Position numbers and translations under genes: made by a program. DNA of 64,000 bases. Source: Massilia sp. W12. Its GTDB lineage: Bacteria > Pseudomonadota > Gammaproteobacteria > Burkholderiales > Burkholderiaceae_D. The DNA is taken from the NCBI RefSeq assembly GCF_037300705.1, contig NZ_CP147776.1:4836001-4900000 (forward strand). Direction: 5' to 3'. The notes under the pieces were generated by a model. The model had not been told where the DNA came from. It saw only the letters and a list, made by a program, of their open reading frames with translations, and did no database searches. This document shows positions 16,359-26,170 of the stretch, in pieces (position 1 is the first letter of the stretch; each line of letters begins with the position of its first letter).

Positions 16359-19300
16359 TGCGTTTGCTGTTCGATCTCCAAGCCTGCCAGTTATCTGACG
16401 CCGCAGAATTGCAGCACATCATCGCCCTGTTGCAAGCGCTGCAGCAGAACGCTGCCGCCCAAGACTGGCAATGCTGCGCCCTGCTGAACCAGGGTTTGCC
16501 CAACTGGGTGCAAAAAGCCATGCGCGACAGCGCGCTCAACCTGCCGTTCTTCAGTTTTGAGCTGCCGCCGGCGCGCGACAACGCGGAATACAATGCCCTG
16601 GCGGCGCAGATTGTGCGCGATGATGTGATCCGCCAAAGCGACGCGGATTTGATTTACCAATTCTGGCGCGCCGACCACGCGCCGCAAGCACAATTGCCAA
16701 GCCGCCATGCGCAAAGCGGCATGCCGCCGCGTGTGCTGCATATTTTGCAAACGCTGCCGGCGGAACTGGGGACAGAAGATGGCGCGCATCACCGCCATCA
16801 ACCGGATTGGCATTTCCAAACCCTGCCCTGGCTGAGCCAGGCGGCGGCGCTGGTGTGCGGCAATGCGCAAGATGCGGCGTATTTACGCAAGGCACTGCCG
16901 CACAGCCGGGTCTTGAGCCTGGCCCCGCCCTGCCTGCCGCAAACGCTGTCAGGCATTCAGGATGCGCCGCCGCGCCAGGCCCCGGCCAGCCCGCACCTGC
17001 TCTTGTTCGCAGCCGGCGCCAAGCCGCAGCAACAACGCATGTTATGGAGCGGCGTTTGCCAACAGCTGGCGCGCCATCCAGACTGGCAAGCCGTGCTGGC
17101 GGGCGCAGCCGATGCGCAAGAGCAGCAAAGACTGAGCGAAATCGCCAGCCGCAGCGGCTGCGCCGGGCAGTTGCAATTCGCCAGCCCGCACAGCGCACAG
17201 GAATGGCAGGCGCTGTTTGCGCAAAGCACGCTGGGCGTGCTGTGCACAGCCGCCCCGGTGCAAGCCGGATTGCACGCCGCCTTATGCGGCTTGCCGCTGG
17301 CGGTCAGCAGCCAGCATGCGCTCTCGCTATGGCCGGAATTTTGCCAATTCCAGGAACTTCCAGACCGGATTTGCACCGATTTGAACGAGCGCTTAGCGCA
17401 ATTGCTGCAAACGGCATGCGCGCCGCCGGCCCCGGACAGGCTGCAGCAGAACGGATTGCCCGCCCTGCTCGAAGCGCTGCGCCAGATCATACAAACGCCG
17501 GCGCCGCTGCATGCGCCGCGCCGGCCGCGCCTGGCCTTTGTTTCGCCTTTGCCGCCGCTGCCGTCAGGGATTGCCGATTACAGCGCGGAATTAATCCCCG
17601 AATTGGCGCGCGATTTCGCGCTCGAATTGATTGTCGCGCAGCCCGAACTCAAACTGCCCTGGGGCCGCGACTTGCTGCCGCTGCGCGATTTGGCCTGGTT
17701 TGAAGCGCATGCCGACAGCTTCGACCACATTCTGTACCACCTCGGCAATTCGCCCATGCACAGCCATATGTTCAGCTTGCTGCAACGCCATCCCGGGGTA
17801 GTGGTGCTGCACGACTTTTATCTGGCCAATGTGCTGGACTATATGCACCACCAGCACATCACGCCGCATGCGTTTATGCGCGAGTTGTACGAGTCGCACG
17901 GCTACAGCGCGCTGCTGGAGCAAAGCAAGATCGGCGTGGTGCCCTCAATCTGGGCGTATCCCTGCAATAAGCGGGTGCTGGATGCGGCGCACGGCGTGAT
18001 TGCGCACGCCGCGTTCCCGGCCCGCCTGGCGCAGCGCTGGTATGGCGCAGACTATGGCCGCGATTGGCAAGTGCTGCCGCTGTTGCGTGGCCGCGCGGAT
18101 TTGCCGGACGCCGACTTGCCGCAAGCGCGCAGCGCTGCCCGCGCCACACTCGGCTTGCAGGAAGAGGATTATGTGGTCTGCAGTTTCGGCATGCTGGGAC
18201 GCACCAAACACAATCTGCTGCTGTTGCAGGCGTTTGTGGCCAGCGCGCTGGCCAGCGCTGCGCAATGCCATCTGGTGTTTGTCGGCGCGAATGAGGGCGG
18301 CGAATATGGCCGCAGCATGCTGGAGCAAATCCAGGCCGCCGGTCTTGGCGCGCGCATCCGCATCACCGGCTTTGTTGACGCCGCCGCCTATCGCCAATGG
18401 CTGCTGGCGGCGGATTGTGCGGTGCAATTGCGCATAGACTCGCGCGGCGAAACCTCGGCAGCCGTGCTTGACTGCCTGCTGTACGGCGCGCCCACCATCG
18501 TGAATGCGCATGGTTCGCTGGCCGAATTGCCGTCGCACACGGTGCGCCAATTGCCTGATTTGTGCACGGCGGAAGATTTGCGCGATGCGCTGGAAAATTT
18601 GTGGCGCAACCCGGCGGCCCGCGCCGAACTGCGCCAGGCCGGACTGGCGCATATCGCCAGCCAGCACGCGCCCGGCATCGTCGGACAAGCCTACCGCCAG
18701 GCGCTGGAGCATTTCGCCAATCACGGCAAGCAACAGCGCCGGCGCGGTCTGCTGCACAGCATCGCCCATCTGGCGCAGGAATTCCCGCAGGAAATTGAGG
18801 CTGGCGCCTTGATCAATCTGGCGCAAAGTCTGGCCGATAATCAAGCCGCCAGCGCGCCGCGCCGCCTGCTGGTCGATCTCTCGGCCATGGTGCAAACCGA
18901 TTTGAAGACTGGAATTCAGCGCGTGGTGCGCAGCATTTTGTTAGCCTTGCTGGCGGATTGCCCGCCCGGCTGGCGCATCGAACCGGTGTACAGCGAAGGC
19001 CGTAACCAGCCTTACCGCCACGCGCACCGCTATATGCAACAATGGCTGGGACATGACAGCCTGGGCCTGGATGACGCCCCGGTGCAAAGCCTGGCCGGCG
19101 ATATTTTTCTGGGCCTGGATTTATTCATGCACGGCAGCACGCAAAACGAGCCGCAATTGCAAGCGATGCGCCGGCGCGGCGTGCAGATTGTGTTTGTGGT
19201 GTATGACATTTTGCCGCTGCTGCTGCCAGATCGCTTCCCGTCCGGTGCGGCGGAGGATTTCGGCGCCTGGCTGCAGATGGCGGGACGCAACAGCGACGCT

Positions 19301-20041
19301 TTGCTGTGCATCTCGCGCGCGGTGGCGGATGAAGTGCATGCCTGGTTCACCCACACCCCGCCGAAACGCGCGCCGCAGGATGCGCCGCTGCAACTCGGCT
19401 GGTTCCATCTGGGCGCAGATCTGGACGCCAGCGCCCCCAGCCAGGGCTTGCCGGAGAATGCCGCAGCGTTATTAGCGCAGATTCAGGCGCGCCCGGCGTT
19501 TTTGATGGTCGGCACAGTCGAGCCGCGCAAGGGCCACGCAATGGCGCTGCAGGCTTTTGAGCTGCTCTGGGCCAGGGGCGTGGACGTGAATCTGGTGATC
19601 GTCGGCAAACAGGGTTGGATGGTGGACGCTTTATGCCAGCGCCTGCAAACACATGCCGAGCTGGGCCGCCGCCTGTTCTGGCTGCAAGGCATGTCAGATG
19701 AAATGCTGGGCAAGGTGTATGCCGCCAGCAAAGTTCTGCTCGCCAATTCAGAAGGCGAGGGCTTTGGCCTGCCGCTGATCGAAGCTGCGCAACACGGCTT
19801 GCCGGTGCTGGCGCGCAATTTGCCGGTGTTCGTCGAAGTCATGACTGAGCATGCGCAGTTTTTCCAAGGCGGCGCAAGCGAGTTGGCGCAAGCCGCGCAA
19901 GACTGGCTGGCGCTGGATGCAGCCGGCGCTGCGCCGCAATCCAACGCCATGCGCTGGCTGAATTGGCGCGAAAGCGCGCAGCAACTGCGCCAGGCGCTGC
20001 TGGAAGGCGCCTGGTATCGCAGTTGGCAAGCGCCGCAATAA
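16358..20041 (+). CDS. Multidomain glycosyltransferase with three GT-like units
   Basis: 1227 aa, starting at the ATG that overlaps the fkbM stop (TAATG); the open frame continues upstream but only through fkbM. Three consecutive units are visible. Residues 1 to about 385 are a degenerate GT-B-like unit (RLLFDLQACQ, LLLFAAGAKPQQQRM). About 388-830 is a GT4-like unit (RLAFVSPLPPLPSGIADYSAELIPELA, GMLGRTKHNLLLLQAF, then RIDSRGETSAAVLDCLLYG). About 832-1227 is a complete GT4 (RLLVDLSAMVQTDLKTGIQRVVRSI, GTVEPRKGHAMALQAFELL, and the nucleotide-sugar motif NSEGEGFGLPLIEAAQHG). It probably assembles the exported glycan with several linkages. Donor sugars cannot be read from sequence. Confidence 0.85.
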   Translation: MRLLFDLQACQLSDAAELQHIIALLQALQQNAAAQDWQCCALLNQGLPNWVQKAMRDSALNLPFFSFELPPARDNAEYNALAAQIVRDDVIRQSDADLIYQFWRADHAPQAQLPSRHAQSGMPPRVLHILQTLPAELGTEDGAHHRHQPDWHFQTLPWLSQAAALVCGNAQDAAYLRKALPHSRVLSLAPPCLPQTLSGIQDAPPRQAPASPHLLLFAAGAKPQQQRMLWSGVCQQLARHPDWQAVLAGAADAQEQQRLSEIASRSGCAGQLQFASPHSAQEWQALFAQSTLGVLCTAAPVQAGLHAALCGLPLAVSSQHALSLWPEFCQFQELPDRICTDLNERLAQLLQTACAPPAPDRLQQNGLPALLEALRQIIQTPAPLHAPRRPRLAFVSPLPPLPSGIADYSAELIPELARDFALELIVAQPELKLPWGRDLLPLRDLAWFEAHADSFDHILYHLGNSPMHSHMFSLLQRHPGVVVLHDFYLANVLDYMHHQHITPHAFMRELYESHGYSALLEQSKIGVVPSIWAYPCNKRVLDAAHGVIAHAAFPARLAQRWYGADYGRDWQVLPLLRGRADLPDADLPQARSAARATLGLQEEDYVVCSFGMLGRTKHNLLLLQAFVASALASAAQCHLVFVGANEGGEYGRSMLEQIQAAGLGARIRITGFVDAAAYRQWLLAADCAVQLRIDSRGETSAAVLDCLLYGAPTIVNAHGSLAELPSHTVRQLPDLCTAEDLRDALENLWRNPAARAELRQAGLAHIASQHAPGIVGQAYRQALEHFANHGKQQRRRGLLHSIAHLAQEFPQEIEAGALINLAQSLADNQAASAPRRLLVDLSAMVQTDLKTGIQRVVRSILLALLADCPPGWRIEPVYSEGRNQPYRHAHRYMQQWLGHDSLGLDDAPVQSLAGDIFLGLDLFMHGSTQNEPQLQAMRRRGVQIVFVVYDILPLLLPDRFPSGAAEDFGAWLQMAGRNSDALLCISRAVADEVHAWFTHTPPKRAPQDAPLQLGWFHLGADLDASAPSQGLPENAAALLAQIQARPAFLMVGTVEPRKGHAMALQAFELLWARGVDVNLVIVGKQGWMVDALCQRLQTHAELGRRLFWLQGMSDEMLGKVYAASKVLLANSEGEGFGLPLIEAAQHGLPVLARNLPVFVEVMTEHAQFFQGGASELAQAAQDWLALDAAGAAPQSNAMRWLNWRESAQQLRQALLEGAWYRSWQAPQ

Positions 20042-20101
20042 ATCCGCTTTGCCAAGGCGCCGGCGCAGAAGATAAAGCGCGCCGGCGCCGCCCCGCCCGG
20101 C

Positions 20102-20107
20102 TATAAT
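20102..20107 (+). promoter_or_regulatory. Candidate -10 box upstream of mobB
   Basis: TATAAT in GGCTATAATCGC, 31 bases upstream of the mobB ATG. No good -35 was found. Confidence 0.4.
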
Positions 20108-20138
20108 CGCGGTACTTTCCCAACTCTGAACACGACTC

Positions 20139-20714
20139 ATGAATGGCGCGCAACAATTCGGCCCGCAACGCAATGTGCTGGGCGTGGTAGGCTGGTCCGG
20201 CAGTGGCAAAACCAGCTTGCTGGAACAATTGCTCAGCCTGCTGTGCGCACAAGGCTTGACCGTGCATGCGATCAAGCACAGCCATCATGATTTTTCACTC
20301 GAACCCGAACACAAAGACAGCGCCCGCCTGCGCCGCGCCGGCGCAACACAGGTCTTGCTCAGCTCGCCCTATCGCTGGGCGCTGGTGCATGAGCTGCGCG
20401 GCGCGCCCGAACCGGATTTGGCGCAACAATTGGCGCGCCTGGCGCCGGCGGATCTGGTGCTGGTCGAAGGCTTCAAATTCGCCCCCATCAAACGTCTCGA
20501 AGTGCACCGCCCGGCGCTGGGCAAGCCGGCCCTGTATCTGGAAGATGAACACATTATCGGCGTCGCCAGCGATGCGCCAGCCGGGCCGGCGGCGCGCGCG
20601 CAGCAACCCGATTGGCTGGATTTGAATCAAGCCGCACAGATTGCCGCCTGGGTGCACGCCAAGTTGGCGCAAGGTTTGCTGCGCTGGCCGGAGGAAATGC
20701 AAGATGTTGCGTAA
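20139..20714 (+). CDS. mobB: Molybdopterin-guanine dinucleotide biosynthesis protein MobB
   Basis: 191 aa. The P-loop is GWSGSGKT at residues 18-25, followed by [22 protein letters not shown], the typical MobB segment, and [18 protein letters not shown]. MobB is a GTP-binding partner of MobA in attaching GMP to molybdopterin for enzymes such as respiratory nitrate reductase. It overlaps the downstream sensor kinase gene by 11 bases, and that sensor is NarX-like, so cofactor supply and nitrate sensing are translationally coupled. Confidence 0.9.
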   Translation: MNGAQQFGPQRNVLGVVGWSGSGKTSLLEQLLSLLCAQGLTVHAIKHSHHDFSLEPEHKDSARLRRAGATQVLLSSPYRWALVHELRGAPEPDLAQQLARLAPADLVLVEGFKFAPIKRLEVHRPALGKPALYLEDEHIIGVASDAPAGPAARAQQPDWLDLNQAAQIAAWVHAKLAQGLLRWPEEMQDVA

Positions 20715-22641
20715 TGTGCTGCCGGCCAAAAGTCTGGGCGGCAAAATCGTCGCCGCCCTGCTTGGCGTCTTGCTGTTAGCGCTGCTGGCCATCAGCACCA
20801 CCCTGCTGCTGTCCTGGCAATTGGAAGGCGCATCCGCCGCCATCAATGAAAGCGGCCGGCTGCGCATGCATGGCTATCAGCTCAGCCTGCGCGCCGAACG
20901 CATCCGCAACGAGCACAATAATCAGGCCGAACGGTTTGTCTTGCAGCAGGAAATCAAAACCATTGACCACGTTTTCACCCTGCTCTCACGCGGCGACCCG
21001 CAACGCCCGCTGTACCTGCCATCGGAATTGGAAATCCGCCAGCAATTCATCACCGCACAACAGCAATGGCTGAACACCATCCGCCCGGCGGTGGAAGCGC
21101 TGCTGCATGGCGACCCCAAGACGGTGCATCAATCAACCCAGGTGATCAGCACCGACATTCCCTTGTTTGTGCAAAACATTGAAAAGCTGGTGCGCCTGAT
21201 TGAAAAAGACAGCGAACAGCGCGCCTCCTGGCTGCGCAGCTCGCAACTGGCCCTGATCACGCTCTCCCTGGCCGGCACCGTGGCCCTGATTTATCTGATG
21301 TTTGTCTTGATCATTGACCCGGTCAAACATCTGCAGGAAGGCATGCAAAAAATGAGCGAGCAGGCTTTCGATGTGCGCCTGCAAGTCGAATCGGATGATG
21401 AATTCGGCGAAGTCACCGCCGGCTTTAACCGCATGGCCGACCGCCTCTCCGATCTCTACAACGGCCTGGAACAAAGGGTGGCGGCCAAAACCCTGGAACT
21501 GGAAACGCAAAACCGCGAATTGGCGCTGCTGTATGAATGCGCCAGTTTTTTGCAGCAGCCTTTGAAAATGGAAGGTTTATGCGAAGGTTTTCTCGACCGC
21601 ATCCGCCAATATTTCGGCGCGGATGGCGGCTCAGTGCGGGTGCTTGATCCGGTGCATGGCAATTTGCATATGCTGGTGCATCATGGCATTTCAGCGGATT
21701 TGGTGAATGCGGAACACTGTTTGAAAGTCGGCGATTGCCTGTGCGGCGAAGCGGTGGCGGAAAAAGTGATTGTGATCCACGATTTGAACAAAATGGATCA
21801 AAAACACCACTTGCAATGCCACAAAGAAGGCTTCGCCTCGGTTTCCGTGTTCCAGATTCACGCCAGCAAACTGCATCTGGGTTTTTTCAATTTGCATTTC
21901 CGCACCACCAAGACCTTCAGCAAGAGCGAAGTGACCTTGCTCGACACGCTGGGCCAGCTCTTGGGCGTGGCGTTGCAAAACATCCGCCTGGCCACACGCG
22001 AACGCGCGCTGGCGATTTCAGAAGAGCGCAATCTGGTGGCGCAGGGCCTGCATGACAGCATTGCGCAAGGTTTGAATTTCCTCAACATCCAGGTGCAAAT
22101 GCTGGAAGATTCCCTGACCAAGGGCAAGCTGGATGAGGTTGCCGAAATCGCCCCGCAATTGCGCGCCGGCATTGCCGAAAGCTATGAAGATGTGCGCGAA
22201 CTGCTGCAAAACTTCCGCAGCCGCTTAGCCGAAGGTTCGCTGGCGCGCTCGCTGGAAAACACCTGTGAAAAATTCCGCCGCCAGACCGGCATCGAAATTG
22301 ATTTCCAGGCTGACAGCGAAGGCGCGCCGCTGCCACGCGAACACCAATTGCAAATTCTGTTCATCTTGCAAGAAGCCTTGTCGAATATCCGCAAGCACGC
22401 CATGGCCGCGCATATCCGCGTGCGCTTTGCCGACCGCCAGGATATCGAACTCACCGTGACAGATGACGGCGTAGGCTTTGATCTGGCTGAATTGCAGCAA
22501 AAAGGCGAAACCCATGTCGGCTTGAAAATCATGCGTGAACGCGCCCAGCGCATCGGCGCGGATTTCACCCTCGAATCCCAACCCGGCGCCGGCGCCACCG
22601 TGCGCATGCGCCTGTCGCGCGAACAACGCGCCGCCGCATAA
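20704..22641 (+). CDS. narX: NarX-like nitrate/nitrite sensor histidine kinase
   Basis: 645 aa from the ATG at 20704 inside the end of mobB. It has a TM helix near residues 14-36, then [21 protein letters not shown], which matches the P-box of NarX/NarQ nitrate sensors. A periplasmic helical bundle, a second TM (about 180-200), HAMP ([17 protein letters not shown]) and a GAF-like central region with CxxC-type residues follow. The HisKA_3 dimerisation helix has the phosphoacceptor His at residue 450 ([15 protein letters not shown]), then an HATPase with [18 protein letters not shown] and DDGVGFD. The response regulator follows 20 bases downstream. Nitrate as ligand is inferred from the P-box and from mobB. 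Confidence 0.85.
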   Translation: MLRNVLPAKSLGGKIVAALLGVLLLALLAISTTLLLSWQLEGASAAINESGRLRMHGYQLSLRAERIRNEHNNQAERFVLQQEIKTIDHVFTLLSRGDPQRPLYLPSELEIRQQFITAQQQWLNTIRPAVEALLHGDPKTVHQSTQVISTDIPLFVQNIEKLVRLIEKDSEQRASWLRSSQLALITLSLAGTVALIYLMFVLIIDPVKHLQEGMQKMSEQAFDVRLQVESDDEFGEVTAGFNRMADRLSDLYNGLEQRVAAKTLELETQNRELALLYECASFLQQPLKMEGLCEGFLDRIRQYFGADGGSVRVLDPVHGNLHMLVHHGISADLVNAEHCLKVGDCLCGEAVAEKVIVIHDLNKMDQKHHLQCHKEGFASVSVFQIHASKLHLGFFNLHFRTTKTFSKSEVTLLDTLGQLLGVALQNIRLATRERALAISEERNLVAQGLHDSIAQGLNFLNIQVQMLEDSLTKGKLDEVAEIAPQLRAGIAESYEDVRELLQNFRSRLAEGSLARSLENTCEKFRRQTGIEIDFQADSEGAPLPREHQLQILFILQEALSNIRKHAMAAHIRVRFADRQDIELTVTDDGVGFDLAELQQKGETHVGLKIMRERAQRIGADFTLESQPGAGATVRMRLSREQRAAA

Positions 22642-22661
22642 ATCCACCATTCGGAACCATT

Positions 22662-23339
22662 ATGAGTGAAGAAGCAGAAAAAATTTCCGTGCTGTTAGTC
22701 GATGACCACACCCTGTTCCGCAGCGGCATACGCTTCCTGCTGCAACGGCATGCCGATTTTCAGGTGGTGGGCGAAGCGGCGGACGGCGTGGAGGGCGTGA
22801 AACGCGCCAAGCAGCTCAACCCGGACGTGGTGCTGCTGGACTTGCATATGCCCGGCATTTCCGGTCTGGAAACGCTGCAAATGCTGCTGCAAGACAGGCC
22901 GCAAGCCACGGTCTTGATGCTGACCGTTTCTGAAGACGCGGAAGATCTGTCCGCCGCCTTGCAAGCCGGCGCGCGCGGCTATCTGATCAAAAACATTGAC
23001 GCCGATTATCTGGTGCGCGCGATCCGCCGCGCCGCCGCCGGCGAGGCGGTCGTGGCGGAAGCCATGACCGCCAAGCTGGTGGCCCAGCTCAAAGGCGGCG
23101 CGCCGGCGCGCACAGAAAACAGCAGCGGGCTGGACAAACTGACCCCGCGCGAACGCGAAATTCTGATCTGTCTGGCGCGCGGCGAAAGCAATAAAGTGAT
23201 CGCGCGCAATCTGTCGGTGGCCGAAAGCACGGTCAAAATCCATGTGCAAAACGTGTTGAAGAAGCTGCATTTGTCCAGCCGCGTGCAAGCCGCAGTGTTC
23301 GCCGTTGAACATGGTTTGGATAAATTGCAAGCACATTGA
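22662..23339 (+). CDS. narL: NarL/FixJ-family response regulator
   Basis: 225 aa. Receiver domain with phosphoacceptor D60 (VVLLDLHMPG), acidic pocket D14-D15, and the conserved Thr and Lys in MLTVSEDAE and GYLIKNI. The C-terminal LuxR-type HTH is LTPREREILICLARGESNKVIARNLSVAESTVKIHVQNVLKKL. It is the cognate partner of the upstream NarX-like kinase and likely controls nitrate respiration or denitrification genes located elsewhere, as none of the nar operons is in the window. Confidence 0.88.
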   Translation: MSEEAEKISVLLVDDHTLFRSGIRFLLQRHADFQVVGEAADGVEGVKRAKQLNPDVVLLDLHMPGISGLETLQMLLQDRPQATVLMLTVSEDAEDLSAALQAGARGYLIKNIDADYLVRAIRRAAAGEAVVAEAMTAKLVAQLKGGAPARTENSSGLDKLTPREREILICLARGESNKVIARNLSVAESTVKIHVQNVLKKLHLSSRVQAAVFAVEHGLDKLQAH

Positions 23340-23411
23340 CGACTGATCAAACTATGTTGCCAGATGACAACATCACAGATTTCAGTCGTATGCATGCAGA
23401 AACCATAAACG

Positions 23412-23445
23412 GAATACAGTTAGCGTGACTGCGCTAACTGTATTC
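23412..23445. repeat. Perfect 14-bp inverted repeat after narL
   Basis: GAATACAGTTAGCG and its exact complement are separated by a 6-base loop (TGACTG), about 70 bases after the narL stop. No clear T tract follows, so it may be a terminator-like hairpin, an operator, or an mRNA 3' stabiliser. Confidence 0.7.
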
Positions 23446-23638
23446 AATTCCCGGTAAAACCATTTCATCCTGCAATCATTTGCGACGATTTTTTCAGCAG
23501 CAGATTTGCCTTGGCGCAAGATTTCTGCTGGGGAATGTTGTTAAGATTGCGGTAAAAATTTGTTTCGCTTCCAAATAAGAACTGCTTTTCCGGAAATAAG
23601 CGTATAGAATAGTGTACCTGCCTAAATAATGCACCGGT
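23446..23638. other. Intergenic region
   Basis: AT-richer than the flanks. An open frame on the minus strand (23465-23785) shows no recognisable features and was not accepted. Confidence 0.4.
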
Positions 23639-23797
23639 ATGCCTTCCAGTAGTATCTCGGTAAAAATCAAAAGTTTCTACCAGTGGCTGAATGAGCCTGC
23701 CGGGCACACAACGAAAGCGGAAAAAAGGCGGGTTTTTTTGAAACTGGAAGCCATACCCGGCGCAGTCTTTGAGCACCGCTTGCAACGGGAGTGGTAA
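23639..23797 (+). CDS. Small unknown ORF upstream of MarR
   Basis: A 52-codon frame starting with MPSSSISVKIK and ending in HRLQREW, basic, 21 bases before the MarR gene. No family is recognised and no clear Shine-Dalgarno is visible. It may be a leader peptide, a real small protein or chance. Confidence 0.25.
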   Translation: MPSSSISVKIKSFYQWLNEPAGHTTKAEKRRVFLKLEAIPGAVFEHRLQREW

Positions 23798-23818
23798 TTA
23801 ATATGGGAGTATTACTGG

Positions 23819-24283
23819 ATGATTGACAAGAAATCTTTTCCCGGCCAGGAAACAGCGGAAAGTACCGGCTTTTTGCTCTGGCAAGTGACCTCGATCTGGC
23901 AACGCAATGTCGCTGCCGTTCTGCGTGGCCACGAACTCACCCAAGTCCAATTTGCTTTGCTGGCCAGCTTGATGTGGCTGGAAGACAAAGAGGAATGGGT
24001 TACTCAAGCGATGCTGGCGCGCCATGCCAAGCTTGATGAAATGATGACTTCCCAAGTGCTGCGTTCCTTGGAAGGCCGCAAATTGCTGGAGCGTCACCCC
24101 CACCCCCACGACACCCGCGCCAAGCATTTGGTGCTGACCTCTTCGGGTCGCGAAAAAGCCAAAGCAGCGCTGCCTGATGTGGAGCGTGTGGATTTGGAAT
24201 ACTTTTCCATCCTGGCTGACAGCCGTCCCAATTTCAATCAATCCCTGCAAGATCTGATCGACAAAGGCGGTTGCCACGGCTGA
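23819..24283 (+). CDS. MarR-family transcriptional regulator
   Basis: 154 aa. MarR winged-helix layout: N-terminal dimerisation helix (FLLWQVTSIWQRNVAAVLRGHELTQVQFALLASL), recognition helix in MLARHAKLDEMMTSQVLRSLEGRKLL, and wing ERHPHPHDTRAKHLVLTSSG with the usual DxRxKxxxLT signature. Such proteins repress efflux or catabolic genes and dissociate on binding small phenolics. No obvious target gene is adjacent; the next gene is a small membrane protein. Confidence 0.88.
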   Translation: MIDKKSFPGQETAESTGFLLWQVTSIWQRNVAAVLRGHELTQVQFALLASLMWLEDKEEWVTQAMLARHAKLDEMMTSQVLRSLEGRKLLERHPHPHDTRAKHLVLTSSGREKAKAALPDVERVDLEYFSILADSRPNFNQSLQDLIDKGGCHG

Positions 24284-24291
24284 TGGCGCTG

Positions 24292-24312
24292 GCGACAGGC
24301 CAGGCCTGTCGC
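24292..24312. terminator. Inverted repeat after marR
   Basis: GCGACAGGCC-A-GGCCTGTCGC, perfect over 10 bp, just after the marR stop and followed by a pyrimidine-rich stretch. Probable terminator although the T run is weak. Confidence 0.4.
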
Positions 24313-24534
24313 CCTTCCCCCTCCCGATCTGCGCGCTTTGCTGTACTTCCCCTGCGCCCCCTCTCAACAGCACGTTTTTTCTTCAACCCCTTCAGCTTTT
24401 CCCTGCATTCTGTTATCCGGATTCTGCGGCAAGATAGCGCTTGTCTGCAGTTCATCGCAGCGTTCTTGCGCCACCCGGCGCGAGCCGCCACACTGCAAAC
24501 ATGGCGCAGATGGCGCAAACCTTCAGGAGCGGAT

Positions 24535-24867
24535 ATGAATCAGGACAGTTTCAGGCAGCAAGTCAAAATGCTGTTGCGTGAGAGTTTCAAGGCGGGCGGC
24601 TATTTCGCCCGGCGCGGCTTTAACCGCGTGCAAAAAATGAGCGGCGTGCAAATGCTGGCCTGCGCCGCCTTGCTGGTGCTGGCGATTGCGCTCTTGCATC
24701 TGGCGCTGTTTATTTTCATCGTGTTCAGCATCTTCAAACTGGCCGTGCTGGTCAGCGTCTGGGCCGGGCGCAAACCCGCCGCGCAGCGCAGCAGGGCACA
24801 GGCCTACAGCGCGCCGCAGCGCGATCCCAACCCGACCGATGTGCTGCCGCAGCGTCTGCTGAAATAA
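24535..24867 (+). CDS. Small single-pass membrane protein, unknown
   Basis: 110 aa from the ATG at 24535 (AGGAGC upstream). It has a basic N-terminus, one strong hydrophobic stretch at about residues 41-75 (MLACAALLVLAIALLHLALFIFIVFSIFKLAVLVSVW) that may form one or two helices, and a charged cytosolic tail. No family is recognised. It is convergent with the cysB gene, six bases apart. Confidence 0.6.
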   Translation: MNQDSFRQQVKMLLRESFKAGGYFARRGFNRVQKMSGVQMLACAALLVLAIALLHLALFIFIVFSIFKLAVLVSVWAGRKPAAQRSRAQAYSAPQRDPNPTDVLPQRLLK

Positions 24868-24872
24868 GCAAA

Positions 24873-25808
24873 TCAGGCTGCCGGAGCCTGGTCTTGCTGG
24901 AGCGCCGTAATGATGGCGCTGCGCTCCAGCGTGGGAGCGAATTCGCAAATGAAATCCAGCGCATAGCTGCGCAACCAGGCGCCGCGCCGCACCGCCAGCC
25001 GCGTCACATTCGGCGCAAACAAATGCCCGGCCTCAATCGCGCGCAAACTGCCTTCTTTTTGCGTAATCGCCATGCTGGCGACAATCCCCACTCCCATCTC
25101 CAATTGCACATATTGCTGAATCACATCCGAATCCATCGCCGTCAGCACAATATCCGGTTTCAGTCCGGCGGCAGCAAACGCCTCGTCAATATGGCCGCGC
25201 CCGGTAAACCCGCTGTCATACGTGATCAAGGGCCATTGCGCCAAATCTTCCAGCCGCAAAGGCGTTTGTTTGAGCAAGGGATGGCCTTGCGGCGCCACCA
25301 CCACATGGCTCCAGCGATAGCATGGGAAGGACAGCAATTCGCCGAATTCTCTCAAGCCCTCGGTGGCGATGCCGATATCGGCCTTGCCTGAAATCACCCA
25401 TTCCGCAATATGTTCCGGCGCGCTTTGCTGCAAAGCGATGCGGACATCCGGGAAGCTGCGGCGAAAACTCTGCACCACTTGCGGCAACACATAGCGCGCC
25501 TGGGTATGGGTGGTGGCAATGGTCAAAGCGCCACTGGTTTTGCCGGCAAAATCCTGACTGGCGCGCTGCAGATTTTCCGCCTGCACCAGGAGCTTTTCGA
25601 TGATTTGCAAAATCCCCTTGCCCGGCTCACTCAAGCCCGTCAAACGCTTGCCGTGGCGCTCAAAAATATCGACGCCCAATTCTTCTTCCAAATCACGGAT
25701 CTGCCGGCTGACGCCAGGCTGCGAGGTGAATAAAACCTGGGCCACTTCTGTCAAATTAAAACCGCGCCGCGCGGCTTCGCGCACGGAGCGCAATTGTTGA
25801 AAATTCAT
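24873..25808 (-). CDS. cysB: CysB-type LysR regulator of sulfur assimilation
   Basis: 311 aa from the ATG at 25808. It closely resembles E. coli CysB/Cbl: N-terminal HTH MNFQQLRSVREAARRGFNLTEVAQVLFTSQPGVSRQIRDLEEELG, then TIATTHTQARYVLPQVV (the CysB-specific THTQARY ligand-pocket motif), ITYDSGFTGRGHIDEAF and VGIVASMA. CysB senses O- and N-acetylserine and thiosulfate/sulfide and activates sulfate uptake and cysteine genes. In betaproteobacteria it commonly follows the sulfate permease genes cysTWA. Here only a cysA fragment survives upstream on the same strand. Confidence 0.9.
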   Translation of the reverse strand: MNFQQLRSVREAARRGFNLTEVAQVLFTSQPGVSRQIRDLEEELGVDIFERHGKRLTGLSEPGKGILQIIEKLLVQAENLQRASQDFAGKTSGALTIATTHTQARYVLPQVVQSFRRSFPDVRIALQQSAPEHIAEWVISGKADIGIATEGLREFGELLSFPCYRWSHVVVAPQGHPLLKQTPLRLEDLAQWPLITYDSGFTGRGHIDEAFAAAGLKPDIVLTAMDSDVIQQYVQLEMGVGIVASMAITQKEGSLRAIEAGHLFAPNVTRLAVRRGAWLRSYALDFICEFAPTLERSAIITALQQDQAPAA

Positions 25809-25975
25809 AGATATCCACCATTTCTGCACGCGGCATGCGTGCGTCCCTTGATTAAGTTGTTGTGTTGTAAAACACTTGCATGCGACGTGGCTTGAGCAGC
25901 AAACGCGCGACCATGCCGCCAAACTGCCGCTGCTCAAGTCCAAAATCCCTTTGTGCACACGGCCATGAAACAGAT

Positions 25976-26170
25976 TCACATTGCGTACACAAAAGGCGAA
26001 GGCGGATGTCTATACACTTGCTGCGGCGCGCCGCATTGCTCGATCCTGCCATAATTCATCAACACCACCTGGTCAGCCACTTCCAGGGCTTCTTCCTGAT
26101 CATGCGTAACAAAGATGCTGGCGAGGTGCAATTCCTCCTGTAAGCGGCGCAATTCAATATCGTAAGCCAG
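25976..26170 (-). pseudogene. cysA: cysA remnant (C-terminal part of sulfate ABC transporter ATPase)
   Basis: Reading the minus strand from 26170 gives [18 protein letters not shown], then [18 protein letters not shown], then [17 protein letters not shown] ending SPFVYAM and a stop. This is the H-loop region and following segment of CysA. It is preceded in frame by TAG and has no Walker A, signature or Walker B, so it is a deletion remnant. The C-terminal regulatory domain of full CysA is also gone. It lies just upstream of cysB on the same strand, as in intact cysTWA-cysB loci. Confidence 0.85.

Noticed and set aside
23465-23785. 106-codon minus-strand frame before marR
   Set aside because: Phe/Gln-rich translation with no family resemblance and no ribosome-binding site; it overlaps a small plus-strand frame of equally low support.
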